Assembly (NCBI RefSeq): GCF_001039355.2
Contig: NW_019776078.1
Span: 64,631-118,888, forward strand
DNA length: 54,258 nucleotides
DNA from: Lingula anatina
Taxonomy: Eukaryota > Brachiopoda > Lingulata > Lingulida > Lingulidae
Direction of reading: 5' to 3'
The notes beneath the pieces are model-generated. The model was not told the origin of the DNA, ran no database searches, and worked only from the letters and a program-made list of their open reading frames with translations. Shown in pieces: positions 45,735-54,258 of the stretch (the first letter of the stretch is position 1; each line of letters begins with the position of its first letter). The position numbers were made by a program, and so were the translations under genes.

Positions 45735-47430
45735 TGTGCGACCTTGTTGCCACCATTGGCAAGCGATCGCTACTGTTCTGCGACCAGTTATCGATCACCA
45801 AGTGGTTGCTGACGGTATTGCACTGGTAACATATATGTGATAGATACAATACGAGTCGCCGAGCTGTACGTGAAATATTACGAGTGTATTGTAGAGGCAT
45901 CAGTGGCGGATTTATAGGGGGAAGGTCTGACCCACCCCTTTTGGTTTCCGTTAAATATATCACACCAATATTCCCCTCCTGAAGTAAGAAATTTGACTAG
46001 CTAAATAAATCATAGTTCTAAACCGTACCAAGGGGCACTGTTTGCTCTCCAAAACACCAAAATTTTCGGGCACGGTGTAAAGTCAGAAGCGTGTGTGTTG
46101 CTCAGCTGTATATGTATCTGCTGCAGAGCACATTTTTATTCTCACGCCTTTGTTTTTACATAAAAGGAAGTTGCTACTTATTCTATCCCAGGTACCCCAC
46201 AGCAAGTGTATGATGCAATGAAATCACTTTCTCCACACTTGCGTGAGTACTGCTCAGCTCCACTGGTTCAGCTTCAAGTCGAGTTCGTAAAACGTCAACA
46301 GCCAGTGGTAAAGGACTTGATTCGGTTCGTCAAACACTGGAGAAAGGAACGCTTTCGGGTGAGAACTGTTAAAGTAAATACCCTATAGGTCTGGGCAGTG
46401 CATCCAAGACCGAAGCATGTGAGGAGGGGTGTAATATATTTATTGACCTTAAGGTTATACAGTGTTCGGCTTTTCCCCTGGAGCCCCAAAACATTTTGCC
46501 TCATTCTACTGCCCTAATATTTATTAACTATTAGAGCTGTTCTAGTCGATTGTACAGTTTGAAGGCTATTAAACCTAGAGTTCCATGACCACCCTTATTT
46601 TAGATGTCCCTGGAACTTTCTCTGTTTATGTCAGTCGATACTAGTGTCACTTTTATATTTTATATACTGTAAAAAAGGAATTTTTTGCAGCTCCACATTT
46701 TCTTTTGTTCGGCTAGGATTGCCACGTATCCAAGTCTAGGCTGCCGTCCTCCTATCTCCTGGAACTTCTGTGTATCAAGGTTTGGGAAATGACGGGGAGA
46801 CCCTGGACCATGGACAAAAGACAAGGATTAAAGGCCGTGATGTCGCTACTGACTGAACGAAGTCACCAACGAGTGGAGTGGTCAGAAAATTACAACCCAA
46901 GCAAATATCCGCTATCTTCCACTTTTGAGTACGTATTGAAACATATTAATAATTTGTAGGAAAAAGCATATGCCTTATGCTTAAAATACCACATTACAGT
47001 AAAAGAGAACAGTTGTTAATACAATATATAAATAACTTGAATATAGTCCAGGCAATATGAAAATTACATATTTGGGTTGGTAAGAACCACGATTACGATC
47101 CCTTTGGCGGCCTAATTAAGTTGTCCGAACCCTCATTTGTTGGGACTTGAAGAGTAATGTTTGGAAATTTCAAGAGAATACAGGATGAAATAATGAAGTC
47201 TGTTGCAATTTTTTCCAGTTTCATCCAAAGGGGTCTATTTTGTCTAGACTAATTTTTCAACCAATATCTAATAAATACATATGTACTAAAACGTATTTTG
47301 CAGCCTGTTAGTTCGAGATCCTGCCAACCCACTCAATGACCTGTGCAGTAAATTCGATGCATCCAGCTGGGACAAAATGCGCCAAGTGGTCAAAAAGACT
47401 CTAAGCATGCCATTGCTCAAGGGATTTTAG
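44239..47430 (+). CDS. OAS: 2'-5'-oligoadenylate synthase, copy 1 (5 exons)
   Basis: OAS enzymes make 2'-5'-linked oligoadenylate from ATP; vertebrate ones do so on binding double-stranded RNA and thereby activate RNase L. Exons 44239-44418, 45192-45474, 46192-46358, 46717-46928 and 47304-47430 join in phase to 322 residues. The nucleotidyltransferase core is intact: GGSLGKGTAL at 61-70, the catalytic pair in KSDIDCVVF (D75, D77) and the third acidic residue in CDVDLLPAID (D144). The C-terminal helical domain shows LIRFVKHWRKERFR (residues 197-210) and RLPSSYLLELLCIKVWE, then VRDPANPLNDL. The start was chosen because copy 2 starts at the matching ATG. An upstream in-frame ATG (44188) is not shared. 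A partial repeat of exon 2 with an N lies at 45525-45683. Confidence 0.95.
44457..44504 (+). repeat. (GA)n microsatellite
   Basis: An interrupted GA run shortly after the donor of OAS exon 1. A shorter one lies at the same place in copy 2 (about 53821-53842). Confidence 0.8.
44603..44854 (+). repeat. 126-bp tandem duplication in OAS copy 1 intron 1
   Basis: Two nearly identical units start at 44603 and 44729 (TTTACAATTCCACTTAAAGT, then CCACAAGGGGCGTTGTCGTA and ATACCGTGATAAGGCATTCG). They differ by a few indels near GGTATGGA. The short intron 1 of OAS copy 2 (53765-54110) has no such sequence, so it was gained after the duplication or lost there. Confidence 0.88.
45484..45523 (+). repeat. (AT)n microsatellite ending at an N
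   Basis: An AT run after the exon 2 donor, closed by a single N at 45524. Confidence 0.85.
45525..45683 (+). other. Identical repeat of OAS exon 2 3' half, likely assembly overlap
   Basis: The sequence from TGAGAAGATAAGGCGTTGCC through CGTTGATCTGCTACCTGCCA to the donor AAAG|GTTTGTC repeats 45323-45481 without a difference I can find, offset by 202 bases. Both copies end in an (AT)n run, and the junction is an N. This is what two overlapping but unmerged contigs would look like. If real, it is a very recent partial exon duplication without its own acceptor. Confidence 0.75.
45901..46040 (+). mobile_element. hAT-like MITE in OAS intron
   Basis: Begins CAGTGGCGGATTTATAGGGG and ends AAGGGGCACTG, giving the CAGTG...CACTG termini of hAT-type elements. 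Inside, ATCACACCAAT, TTTGACTAGCT and AGTTCTAAACCGTACC match the element at 26775-26930. An 8-bp target duplication is not evident. Confidence 0.75.
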
Positions 47431-48471
47431 TCATGTCTCCACCCTGGGCAAGAAAAGATATATTCGGAGATTGTTCTTAAGCTACAAAATGCACCCAGGC
47501 GTATGGGATGCGATGACTTGTTAAGACCTAAAGTGAATTTGTAAACAATCGCTGTGAGACAGGTGACTGTTTTTGTTGATTTCTTATATTTTGAATATTA
47601 ACAAATGTCCGAATATTGAGGATATTGTTATATATAAGAGTAACAAATTGTGCATTTTATCGACATTGATAAAAATGGCCTCTTTGGACCAGCTTTCTTG
47701 TTTAAATAAGATATGATATACTGAAAATATTAAAATATATTCGTATTTACTCAGTGAGGGGGTAGGGAGGAGTTTTATATCCTAATATACGCCTATGAAA
47801 ATTAGTAAAAATGATGAACCTAATTGCTGTCAAAGGGCCTTACTTTTTTTGCTTTTCACCTAGCTTGTACACTTTGATGGGTGTGGGGGGGTGGGGGGTG
47901 GGGGGGGGCGTAGACGCTTGGTAGAAGTGTGTAAATGATGATTAAAATGGATGACACCTAAACTATTGGTGTAAAGGAATATTCAATCCTAAAAAATTCG
48001 ACCACTGACAATATTCAGACGATATTTGATCGAATACGCGAACAGCTAAACTATGCACAAATGTGCCACGTTAGATGCAATATGTAAGGCATTTACAGTT
48101 CTCAGCTTCAGAGATAATTTTTTATTGTAAACTCTTTGTGAAAAAGGGATGAAATAAAAAATAAATTATTAATCAAGTACCCGAGTTTATCCACATATTG
48201 ATCTACATGTAAAAGTAGAATGAACAGATGTACCCTTTTGAAAGATAAAAGATAATCATGTTAGCTGATTGAATATTTGGTTTAAACTCATTAAAAATTG
48301 CGTTGAAACGTCTTTAATCTCGTAACACGCTATAGTTCCACATTTCACTGCTGAAACTTAATGATTCAACTTAAGAAAAACGTATATAAATTCAATCCGG
48401 AAGCGTCAGGTGACAAAATGGCCCTTTTTCTTTTTTAATGTCAAAACACAAGGTGTTCGGATTTGCAACTC
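47431..48471. other. Spacer between the duplication units
   Basis: No gene is recognised. A G-rich patch is at about 47881-47912, and AATAAA signals at about 48146 could serve OAS copy 1 if its 3' UTR is long. Confidence 0.45.
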
Positions 48472-48555
48472 CATGCAAGGCTCTGTTTCCGGTACCACGT
48501 GACATCCGCCATCCCATATGGTGTTAAAGAAGTCAACAGCTGACGTAAATTTAGA
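48472..48555 (-). pseudogene. Relic of a folate-receptor-like last exon
   Basis: Minus-strand translation reads SAVDFFNTIWDGGCHVVPET then EPCMEL. It aligns with STDFCSTVFNGAYKAVPDSE PCMVF of the last exon of the two plus-strand copies. One of the conserved cysteines is lost (DFC to DFF) while EPC is kept. The frame runs on into a lysine-rich stretch and stops at about 48406. No other exon of this relic is seen nearby. It is much more diverged than the two tandem copies are from each other. Confidence 0.7.
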
Positions 48556-49121
48556 ATTCAAATATGAAATATTTAACATTAAAGAGTGATCGTTTGTTAC
48601 ACATTTATTAAGCATCGTTACGTAACGAACTCCATGTACCCAAAATGATACATAGCATATGATTGCAATGTGCATTGTATTTAGAAAAATATGCTTCTAA
48701 AACAACTCCACCAGTTAAGATGGCGCATTTTAAGCAGCCAGGATGCAGATGAACTCCTTTACATCATTGAGGCTCTTAATATTTTGCACTTGTCAAGTCG
48801 TTTCTTTTCATTCCTTATCCTACCTAAACATAACTGTCACAGTGACATTGCCGAACGTTAGACGTCACTTTTTCAATGCCACTAAACAAGCCAGAGTTAT
48901 ATTATGTTGATGAGTTCATCGAAACAAAAAAACACCAGCACATTTTGTGCTTCTTCTTCCAGTACATATGTAAAGAAGATTATTAATAACTTTAGGGTGA
49001 AAACAGTATTTGTATTTGATTGAAACTCGTTGTTAATGTCACCAGATTCTGCATGCCCCCGTTAGTAAGTTACAACCTGTTACTTGGTATTGGTATTTGA
49101 TTCCCATGTGACATCACAACT

Positions 49122-49131
49122 TATATAAATA
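49122..49131 (+). promoter_or_regulatory. TATA box of folate-receptor-like copy 2
   Basis: TATATAAATA lies 57 bases before the ATG, as in copy 1, after CATGTGACATCACAA. The upstream E-box is changed from CACGTG to CATGTG. Confidence 0.65.
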
Positions 49132-49343
49132 CTCTCCAAACTATGATTAGCAGGTATTTGTTCAACACGTAAGCGATCATGGCAACAATTCTGATTTTCT
49201 GTATGGTGTTTTTGACCATTGGAGTCGCGGCACCCCAAAACAAAACTAATAGTCTAGGCTATTACTTGAACAAGTGCATAACCTTGCCAGTTGAAGGGGC
49301 CAGTAAGACGAGACCGTCCCCCGAACCCGGACTGGAGGTGAGT

Positions 49344-49379
<36 letters not shown>

Positions 49380-50591
49380 TGGGGTCTTTTATGATATCTA
49401 TCTATCTATATATATATATATATTCTATCACTAACTAAGGTCGCTCTCCAGGGTAAATATTGTATAATGTTGGAGTGAAAATTACCGGTTCAATTTAGTT
49501 TAATCATGTGTGAAACACAGATGAATAAGGATTTAAATAGATGTCATGTAAATATAACACTTGATAATATTTTTTTTCTGTGAGAGATGGCACCATGCTG
49601 CATGCTGTTTGACTTATGTACATTAAAAATAACATTAGTTTGATAATATGGAAGCATTTAAAATTTGATTGCGTGTGTGTTTCACATATAACAATATAAC
49701 ACCCAAAGCATATACAATGCTACACTGTGCATGCCTTGTCTTCAGAAAGACGGCTATAGAAACTTGGGTCTTAAATTTGTATGAAGAGGTTTAAAGAGTT
49801 AAAAATACCTCCCTTTCAAAGGAAAAAGTGTCACCTTCAATGCAATGCGTTAAATGATACAGAAAATATGTCATTAACCAAAAGTCTTCATTCAACTTAT
49901 AAAATGATTTTTTCACAAGATGTAACTGATTGTACAAACAATGAATGAACCAACGATAGTAAAAAACAAACAAACAAACAAACAAAAAACGTCATATTTA
50001 AGTATTTTCTACATCGTAGTGTCCTTGGATTGGATGATGGACCTGACTCGTCTACGCGTGAAATCAATAAGTGTTTTAGGCTTCAACTGAATAATACATT
50101 ATATCTTCATTTTTCATTTTATTCTTTTTTGCGTGGCAGTTGTGTCACATTCATCTCGAAAAGTAAAAGTTCATAATCATTCTGTTTGCAAAGATGCAGG
50201 TAAGCACGTTTGCAATAAAAGGCGATAAAAAGCAGCCTTCACAAATATTCGAAGTGTGTCAACCATAAGGTGTAAAACAAACATAGACAAACATAGACAA
50301 AAACATACGGAAAAAAACGCAATTTGTTTTTACTCCATCCAGCACAAAACAAATAGTAGTTTAATGCTGTCTAGGCAGCTACCGCTTAAACCACAAGACA
50401 CAAAACATAGCAATACAAAGGGAATCAAACTGCAGTCGTCCGTGCTCAATATACTCTGCTAAAGGAGCTATATTTGCATTTCAACGTCGTTTGTGCTATT
50501 ACAGGGAACTGATTAAGAAACTTAAGGGTTGAACTGGAACGAAACTTATTATTACACTACGACTACTAACAAAACCCACGTGCATGTACAC

Positions 50592-50593
<2 letters not shown>

Positions 50594-50635
<42 letters not shown>
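50594..50635 (+). repeat. (CA)n microsatellite in intron 1 of copy 2
   Basis: A long CA run. A (GGT)n patch follows at about 50821-50843. Confidence 0.9.
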
Positions 50636-50637
<2 letters not shown>

Positions 50638-51609
50638 TTGGTCCATACGTTGTGTTTGTTGTGTGTGTAGAGGGGGTGATAAATCGTTTTTACCTTATAT
50701 TAATTAACACGCAAATTAGAGTGAATTGCGCAACACCTCCCAACCCTCAGCGAATTTCATTCACTGTTTTCCTGATAGCTGAGGTCCTCATGTTTCATTT
50801 TCAGCTTGTTTGCCAATAAACTGGTGGTGGTGGTGGTGGTGGTGTGTATGTGTGTGAGGACCGTTGCCATGGTACCACACAACATTTCTGAGACCAACAC
50901 ATTCTATATTTATATTTTACAGTCATGCAGTCATACTTTACAGTTATCAAAAATTTCCAAGATGGTGGCATATTCAAGTTGGAGTCCATTTTTTGCTGAT
51001 ATTGAGTGATTTCAATAAATTTCATCACTTGAACTTCGATTTCCAGATTTCACAGATAATAAATAAAAGCTTACGACCTAGGCTATCAGAAAAAAAAAAA
51101 CAGTGAATTTCCCCAGTTTTTGACAAGAAGGATAAGTGTATATATTTGTTCGTTTGAATTGTAATGATGACCACATGTGCTATGCAGTGTATGGGATTAC
51201 GCAGGTGGCCATGCATATATACAGATTATATTCAACGGCTCTTTCTTCTTTTACTGCTAGTTTTCCGTGTACATACTATGACCAGCACACATCGACAAGG
51301 TACGTACAGGCATCATTGGCCGATAAAGGACACTATATCATATCTTTTAACCTCTGTTTCAGTGCCCAAGTTTCCGAAAAAGATCCTGCTGCAATGTGAA
51401 TGCAGTTGCAAATCTCCTGGAGAACCATGTGTAGAATGGAATAGTCAATTACATGCACTGTCCTCAGAAACCACGCCTTTCCCCGGAGTGCGAGAGACTA
51501 ACGTTTGAGCAGTCTTGTTTCTATGCGTGCTCACCAAACCTGGGACCATGGATCTATAGATATCTCGTATGTGTTAAACTTTGATAAACGTTCTTTTTAC
51601 TGACTCTTT

Positions 51610-51620
51610 CTCTCTCACCA

Positions 51621-51658
<38 letters not shown>
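51610..51658 (+). repeat. (CT)n microsatellite in intron 2 of copy 2
   Basis: Matches the tract at 41139-41200 in copy 1. Confidence 0.85.
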
Positions 51659-51661
<3 letters not shown>

Positions 51662-52529
51662 CAACAAATATTTTATCAATTTTTCAGTATTTGGATGTCG
51701 GCTATAACGTGCCTCTATGTGCCAGTCAGTGTAACAAGTGGTGGGACGCCTGTAAAGAAGAATACACTTGTCACAGGAACTGGGTGGCTGACATGGACTG
51801 GAGCCCCGAGGGTGAGTGACGTCATCCGGTTAAAGGGTGGTTGGGTGGGAGTATGCATGTAGCACTGGTAGCAATTTAGTTTTACTTTATGATTGGCCAT
51901 ATATTGGACAATTCGAGCTGAACATTTCATTTTGTTAACTTTTCCCCCGAATACGATTTTCTGTTTCATTTGTTAGATTTTTAATTTCAGTGCATAAAAT
52001 AAAATAAAATTTGTATCCTTTATGCAAATTTAGAATTGTCCTTAACTTGTTATTAATTGTTTTACTCCTTAATTAATTGTATTTGCCAGAGTATATTGTT
52101 CCAGTTTGTAATGCCTTTATTTCATAAAACAACATTCAATTAGAAGTCAAAACATCATCGTTTTTCAATACTCTGAACATGAACATGTTATCTGCTGCGG
52201 CAGAATCAGGCTTAAGTCGATACGGTATATGTGATGCGGTGTCATTTACTCAACCTTATTACTTGAATTTTCATAACTTGAAAATCTCAACAAAAATATT
52301 CCTAGGTATGAACACTTGCAAAGAGGGCTCGGTGTGTAGGAAATACACAGAGTTTTACAATTCATCCACCGACTTCTGCAGCACTGTTTTCAATGGCGGC
52401 TACAAGGTGGTGCCAGACTCGGAACCCTGCATAGTGTTCACTTTTGACACCTCGAAACCCAACCCGAATGATGCCGTGGCCCTTGAAGCTGCGAAGAAAT
52501 TGCTTTCACAGGAGGTCAAGGTCAACTGA

Positions 52530-53584
52530 GGCTGAAGTTCCTCCCACAGACCGACCCAGTAGGCCAGACCTAGCTGTTTGTAAACGCTCAAATTTAAATT
52601 GATGAATAATAACCAGATTTTACTTTTTTTTCAAGTGAATGCTCTCATTCTGTAATGTTAACAAACAAATATCTTGATGATTGTTCATGCTGACTCCATG
52701 CTTGGTTGCAAAACACACACGTCACAAAATTATTATACTAAAAAACCACGACGGCTTTTGATAAAGGGCTATTTGATAGTTTGTCCACTGGTCTCTAAAA
52801 TAATGAAAACTTGCTATATACAAGCAAATAAATGACACGCTTCAAATCTGTTGGTGTCTGGTTTCTTTTCCATAGAATCAAAATGCCGTTGGAAAATATT
52901 CAATTTATTCAGAAGTAATTAGTAATGGCAGTCATATGTCTTTAAGGCGGCGGTTGTCGATAGTGTGAACTACTAATAGATGTCATTAAGAGAATGGCTA
53001 TTTTGTTTTTATCTATTATTAAAAAGGCAGGGTGCCACCCTGTAGTTTTTGGCCTCCCATTTTCACGGTCACCTCTGACGCCAATAACTTTTTCATTTGA
53101 GGGATTTCACTATAATGGAAGTAGTAATAGAAATTACGTATTACATTGTAGCCGGGAATTACCGTAGAGCAATATAATAAAAGTCACACTCACAATGTAT
53201 CTGTATTATATGTACTATAGTCGTGACACTTGTCGGAATCACCTAACATATATCCTTTTTTAGCGCGAATGCTGGTTGGCATCAGATTTCATGAACCGTG
53301 TCACTATGCATTAACAAATGACCTAATAAGAGTAATACATTTCAAAGCATTCTTTCAAATCTTAGATCAGAAGAAAATCTCATATCATTACTTTAAAATT
53401 GCGTCACTTACCAACTAGAAAACAGAAGTCCTGGGGGTAAATACCCAACCTTTTACGCGCGGTATGTGCAATGTCGTAATTTAATACTAAAAATTTATCA
53501 GTCAGTCGGACCCTGCCCTCATTGACGCAAATCGAAGCTAGATTCTATTGATACAAGGTCAGCACACACCTAGACACAACAAAA
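52530..53584. other. Spacer between folate-receptor copy 2 and OAS copy 2
   Basis: No gene is recognised. From about 53230 it is similar to the upstream region of OAS copy 1 (AAGAGTAATACATTTCAA against TAGAGTAATATATTTCAA), including the initiator-like block at about 53497-53516. Confidence 0.45.
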
Positions 53585-54258
53585 ATGGCACAGGGAATGC
53601 AATGTGTATTTACAAGGGCTCTTAGTGAATCTGAGGTTAACGGTTTTATTTCGAGATACTTGCAACCGGATGAAGACTTCTCCAGTTCCTGCAGCGGGGC
53701 CATCGATGGACTGGTGCGGTATCTACAAAAAGAACTGCCCATAAATGTCCGTTCAGTGATAAAGGTACATATTTGTTCATTTGATCCAGGGTTGTTTTAC
53801 AAATTCTCTATTTTTTAATGGAGATAGATAGAGAGAGAGAGAGCGATCAAGTCATACAGTCTTTAAATCTTAAAGGTCTTATAGTGACGTACGTGTCAGT
53901 AAAGTACTCTGAATTCTATAGTCAACAAACCAAAATAAAGAATAACGTGTACTACAAATGCATGATTGGAAAAATAGGGACTGGAAAGTACTAAACTGTT
54001 GGTAATGCACAACATTTTATCAAGTAGGCCTACTTTGTTGAATAAATGGATAGAAGATTTATAAGTCTTAACTCATTAAAATGAGCATTAAAAAATAAGT
54101 CCTTCAATAGGGTGGATCGCTGGGGAAAGGCACGGCACTGAGAGATAAATCCGACATAGACTGCGTGGTTTTCATCAATTATGACGCCGACATTCGGTCG
54201 TCTATACAAGCCATGAGTGGACCCTGGTTACAGAAAATCATTCAGAAGATAAAATATT
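53585..54258 (+). CDS. OAS: 2'-5'-oligoadenylate synthase, copy 2 (5' part, cut by window end)
   Basis: Exon 1, 53585-53764, encodes 60 residues (FISRYLQPDEDFSSSCSGAI is shared with copy 1). Exon 2 starts at 54111 and runs to the window end with GGSLGKGTALRDKSDIDCVV, so the nucleotide-binding loop and the first two catalytic aspartates (D75, D77) are intact. No stop or frameshift is seen in the 109 residues available. Intron 1 is shorter than in copy 1 (346 against 773 bases), mainly because the 126-bp tandem repeat region is absent. The remaining exons lie beyond the window. Confidence 0.93.

Larger units (their letters stand above)
38640..47430 (+). repeat. Tandem segmental duplication, unit 1
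   Basis: The order folate-receptor gene then OAS gene, both plus strand, recurs in unit 2 from about 48620 to beyond 54258. Similarity extends into upstream DNA (compare 38690-38790 with 48690-48790, both with AAGATGGCGCAT/AAAATGGCACAT and GGATGCAGAT), into introns and into the spacer between genes. Homologous start codons are 9,976 bases apart for the folate-receptor genes (39203, 49179) and 9,346 for OAS (44239, 53585), so unit 2 is shorter between the genes. Confidence 0.9.
49179..52529 (+). pseudogene. Folate/riboflavin-receptor family gene, copy 2, with in-frame stop
   Basis: Exons 49179-49337, 51363-51566, 51688-51811 and 52306-52529 match copy 1 exon by exon with all splice sites kept. 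They would encode 236 residues with a signal peptide (MATILIFCMVFLTIGVAAPQ) and 16 cysteines. In exon 2, the codon that is TGG in copy 1 (ENHVW) is TAG here at 51432-51434, which would stop the product at about residue 76. The frame is otherwise open on both sides. Exon 4 has a different C-terminus (AKKLLSQEVKVN) and fewer changes than a long-dead gene would show. It may be a very young pseudogene, a null allele or a sequencing error. Confidence 0.85.
48620..54258 (+). repeat. Tandem segmental duplication, unit 2 (cut by window end)
   Basis: The counterpart of 38640-47430, holding folate-receptor copy 2 (49179-52529) and OAS copy 2 (from 53585). Exon lengths of the first three folate-receptor exons (159, 204, 124) and OAS exon 1 (180) are identical in both units. 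Confidence 0.9.

Noticed and set aside
1-54258. tRNA, rRNA or other structured RNA genes
   Set aside because: I looked for cloverleaf boxes and conserved rRNA words and saw none that I could support.

Overview
The window is animal nuclear DNA: AT-rich, with spliced genes, GT-AG introns of a few hundred bases to a few kilobases, a decayed LINE, several MITE families and microsatellites. The gene set (COG8, RAB5IF/C20orf24, HAUS4, folate-receptor family, 2'-5'-oligoadenylate synthase) points to an invertebrate metazoan. OAS is absent from insects and nematodes but present in many marine invertebrates, so a lophotrochozoan such as a mollusc, annelid or brachiopod is my best guess; this is inference. 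All exon models were made by eye from splice sites, reading phase and family resemblance.

Layout. 443-2397 is a broken LINE (non-LTR reverse transcriptase) with a MITE inserted in it. 2785-5392 holds six exons for the N-terminal part of COG8. It is followed directly by three exons for the transmembrane body of RAB5IF (6600-8645); the rest of COG8 and the first exon of RAB5IF are not seen, and the splice phases would allow an in-frame fusion. 8.7-16.7 kb is gene-poor and rich in repeats. 16745-19605 encodes a small secreted EGF-like peptide in two visible coding exons. HAUS4 (augmin subunit) lies on the minus strand at 21778-26345 in nine exons, with a possible alternative first exon at 27492-27564. 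27.9-28.5 kb is a minisatellite. 29.1-29.8 kb may encode a micro-protein on the minus strand, and 31936-32139 is an orphan candidate exon.

32977-38132 is a complete-looking DNA transposon. It has perfect 28-bp terminal inverted repeats and one uninterrupted 834-codon gene with DDE-transposase-like motifs and a Tudor/SH3-like C-terminus. About eleven copies of a 14-bp motif (GTAACATACGTTAC or its complement) lie in its non-coding flanks and none in the gene. This is the most unusual structure in the window.

38.6-54.26 kb is a tandem segmental duplication. Each unit carries a secreted folate-receptor-family gene followed by an OAS gene, both on the plus strand. Unit 1 (39203-47430) is intact. 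In unit 2 the folate-receptor copy has an in-frame TAG in exon 2, and the OAS copy runs off the window end. A decayed third folate-receptor exon lies on the minus strand between the units. The two genes have no obvious common function; their pairing looks like the result of duplication, not of a shared pathway.
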